Shown: in pieces, positions 32,064 through 33,833 of the stretch | Position numbering within the stretch: position 1 is the first letter of the stretch | Layout of the letters: each line of letters starts with the position of its first letter | DNA from: JAUSIF01 sp964620215 | GTDB lineage: Bacteria; Pseudomonadota; Alphaproteobacteria; Rhizobiales; Xanthobacteraceae | Length of the DNA: 33,833 nt | Assembly (NCBI GenBank): GCA_964620215.1 | Contig: CAZUJE010000013.1 | Location: 1 to 33,833 of the forward strand | Direction of reading: 5' to 3' | Notes under the pieces: model-generated | Seen by the model: the letters and a program-made list of their open reading frames with translations, nothing else | What the model was told of the DNA's origin: nothing | Databases searched by the model: none | Program-made: the position numbers and the translations under genes

Positions 32064-33833
32064 ATGGCCGGTGAAGTCTCATTCAAGAAAGAGATCGAGA
32101 GCCTCCGGCTCGGCGATGGCGATACGTTTTATGGCGAGGGCATTCTCGCCGTAACGAAAGCATTGCTTCAGTCCGGCGTTGCCTATGTCGGCGGCTATCA
32201 GGGCGCGCCGGTCACGCATCTGCTCGATGTGCTGGTGCAATCGGGCGACATGCTGGACGAGCTTGGCATCCATCTTGAAACCTGCACCAACGAGGCCGCC
32301 GCCGCGGCCATGCTCGGCGCTTCAATCAACTATCCGCTGCGCGGTGCCGTGACCTGGAAATCGATTGTCGGCACCAATGTCGCCGCCGACGCGCTCTCCA
32401 ATCTCGCCTCCGCCGGCGTGATCGGCGGAGCGATGATTATCGTCGGCGAGGATTACGGCGAAGGGGCTTCCGTCATTCAGGAACGCACACACGCGATGGC
32501 GATGAAGTCGTCGATGTGGCTGCTCGATCCAAGGCCTGAATTATCGAGCATCGTGAACACGGTGGAAAAAGGCTTCGAGCTTTCGGAAGCCTCCAACACG
32601 CCGGTGATCCTGGAGCTTCGCATCCGCGCCTGCCATGTGTTCGGCGAGTTCGAGGCGAAGGACAATATCGCGCCGCGCTTCTCCACGAAAAACAGAATGA
32701 AGCCCGCGCAGTTTTTATATAACCGGCTTTCGCATCCGCCGGTGATCTTCCCGCAGGAAGTGGCGAAGTTCGACAAGCGCATGCCCGCCGCGCGCAAGTT
32801 CATTCAGGAAAACAAACTGAATGAATTTCTCGGTCCTGAGCGCGGCGACATCGGCATCATCGTGCAGGGCGGCATCTTCAACGCTTTGAACTCGCGGCTG
32901 GCGCTCGCCGGCCTCTCCGACGCCTACGGCGACGTGCAAATCCCGACATTGGTGCTGAACGTCACCTATCCTCTGGTGCCGGAAGAAATTGTCCAATTCT
33001 GCGTGGGCAAAAAAGCCGTGCTGCTGCTTGAAGAAGGCTCGCCGGATTTTATCGAGCAATCGCTCGGCCAGATTCTCCGCAAGTCGGATGTGCAGACGAA
33101 GCTACACGGCAAGGACATGCTGCCGATGGCGGGCGAGTATTCGCCGCTGGTGATCGGGCGTGGACTGGCGAAATTCCTCGCGGCTTACAACAAACAAAAC
33201 GACGCGCTGGAAAACTGGATCAAGGGCGTCGATTCACAAAGCAGCGAAGTAACAAAATCGCTTGGCATCGCGCTCCCGCCGCGGCCGCCGACATTCTGTA
33301 CCGGCTGCCCGGAACGGCCGATTTTCTCCGCGATGAAAATCCTGAAAAAAGAAATGGGTCCGATACATGTCGCCGTGGACATCGGCTGTCATGCGCTCGC
33401 GACCTTCCCGCCTTTCTCTCAGGGCAACTCCATTCTCGGCTACGGTATGTCGCTCGCGTCGGCTTCCGCCGTGTCGAGTACGCAGCAAGAGCGGCCCGTT
33501 TCCATCATGGGTGACGGCGGCTTCTGGCATAACGGATTGCTCACTGGCGTTGCGGGTGCCGTGTTGAACAAAGACGACTCCGTCCTCATCGTGATGAACA
33601 ACGGCTATTCGAGCGCGACCGGCCAGCAGGATCTGCCGTCGTCCGCCCCCGAAGAAGATGGCCGCGGACGCGGCGTGGACATCGAAGGCGCCGTGAGGAG
33701 CATGGGCGTGTCCTGGGTGAAGCATGTTCACACCTACGGCGTCGCCAAAGTCGTCACCACGCTGCGCGAAGCGTTGAAGACAAAGGAAAAAGGCCTCAAG
33801 GTCATTATCGCCGACGGCGAATGCCAGCTTGCG
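32064..33833 (+). CDS. iorA: Indolepyruvate:ferredoxin oxidoreductase alpha subunit, cut by window end
   Basis: IorA/IorB oxidatively decarboxylates aryl pyruvates (from Trp, Phe, Tyr) to aryl-acetyl-CoA, reducing ferredoxin. 590 codons are open to the window edge. The pyrimidine-binding part comes first: FYGEGILAVTKALLQSGVAY, YQGAPVTHLLD, and TNEAAAAAMLGASINYPLRG (about 75-95). A middle domain has GIIVQGGIFNALNSRLAL. The TPP-binding part starts at CTGCPERPIF (Cys412, Cys415) and has GDGGFWHNG (483-491) and MNNGYSSATGQQD (511-523). The last codons, near DGECQLA, lead into the C-terminal ferredoxin domain expected just outside. AAGGAG precedes ATG 32064, 16 bp after marR. iorB presumably follows. 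Enzyme class is firm. Confidence 0.95.
   Translation, partial: MAGEVSFKKEIESLRLGDGDTFYGEGILAVTKALLQSGVAYVGGYQGAPVTHLLDVLVQSGDMLDELGIHLETCTNEAAAAAMLGASINYPLRGAVTWKSIVGTNVAADALSNLASAGVIGGAMIIVGEDYGEGASVIQERTHAMAMKSSMWLLDPRPELSSIVNTVEKGFELSEASNTPVILELRIRACHVFGEFEAKDNIAPRFSTKNRMKPAQFLYNRLSHPPVIFPQEVAKFDKRMPAARKFIQENKLNEFLGPERGDIGIIVQGGIFNALNSRLALAGLSDAYGDVQIPTLVLNVTYPLVPEEIVQFCVGKKAVLLLEEGSPDFIEQSLGQILRKSDVQTKLHGKDMLPMAGEYSPLVIGRGLAKFLAAYNKQNDALENWIKGVDSQSSEVTKSLGIALPPRPPTFCTGCPERPIFSAMKILKKEMGPIHVAVDIGCHALATFPPFSQGNSILGYGMSLASASAVSSTQQERPVSIMGDGGFWHNGLLTGVAGAVLNKDDSVLIVMNNGYSSATGQQDLPSSAPEEDGRGRGVDIEGAVRSMGVSWVKHVHTYGVAKVVTTLREALKTKEKGLKVIIADGECQLA

Overview
The window is a GC-rich, gene-dense bacterial chromosome segment. 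Gene content (LepA, PRC-barrel, TSUP, malonate genes, many solute-binding-protein-dependent importers) and codon use suggest an alphaproteobacterium, probably Hyphomicrobiales (Xanthobacteraceae/Nitrobacteraceae-like). That placement is inference; no rRNA or other phylogenetic marker beyond the lepA fragment is present. No tRNA, rRNA, CRISPR array, transposase or integrase was seen. There are 29 supported protein genes; the first (lepA) and last (iorA) are cut by the window edges.

Left part (1-9.4 kb), mostly single-gene units: the 3' half of lepA; an AT-richer gene for a DUF4041/T5orf172 (GIY-YIG-like) coiled-coil protein that looks like a recent insertion; a PRC-barrel protein; a YegP-like DUF1508 protein; an exported cupredoxin with a possible Fur-type site in its promoter; an L,D-transpeptidase; a polytopic GT-C-like membrane protein; the murein endopeptidase MepA; a TauE/SafE exporter; and a UDP-glucuronate 4-epimerase-like enzyme. 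Several act on the envelope.

Middle (9.4-14.8 kb): a GMC oxidoreductase, a BtuF-like binding protein without signal peptide, and a translationally coupled malonate pair (malonyl-CoA decarboxylase, malonyl-CoA synthetase). Together the pair would turn malonate into acetyl-CoA. No MatC carrier or MatR regulator is beside it.

Right part (14.8-31.4 kb): four solute importers from four mechanistic classes in a row. They are a peptide/opine-type ABC system (dual ATPase, binding protein, two permeases), a tripartite tricarboxylate transporter (TctC and a fused TctA-TctB), a branched-chain-amino-acid-type ABC system (LivK, fused LivH-LivM, LivG, LivF) and a TRAP transporter (DctP, DctQ, DctM). In the first three, the binding-protein gene is followed directly by a 10-12 bp GC-rich hairpin before the permease gene, which fits differential expression of the binding protein.

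Right edge (31.4-33.8 kb): a MarR regulator divergent from the TRAP operon and 16 bp upstream of iorA, the alpha subunit of indolepyruvate:ferredoxin oxidoreductase. The layout suggests a MarR-controlled unit linking TRAP uptake to oxidation of an aryl 2-oxoacid. I see no clear new multi-gene system. The best leads are the DUF4041 gene, the cytoplasmic BtuF-like protein with a possibly leaderless transcript, the SBP-permease hairpins, and the MarR/TRAP/IOR unit.
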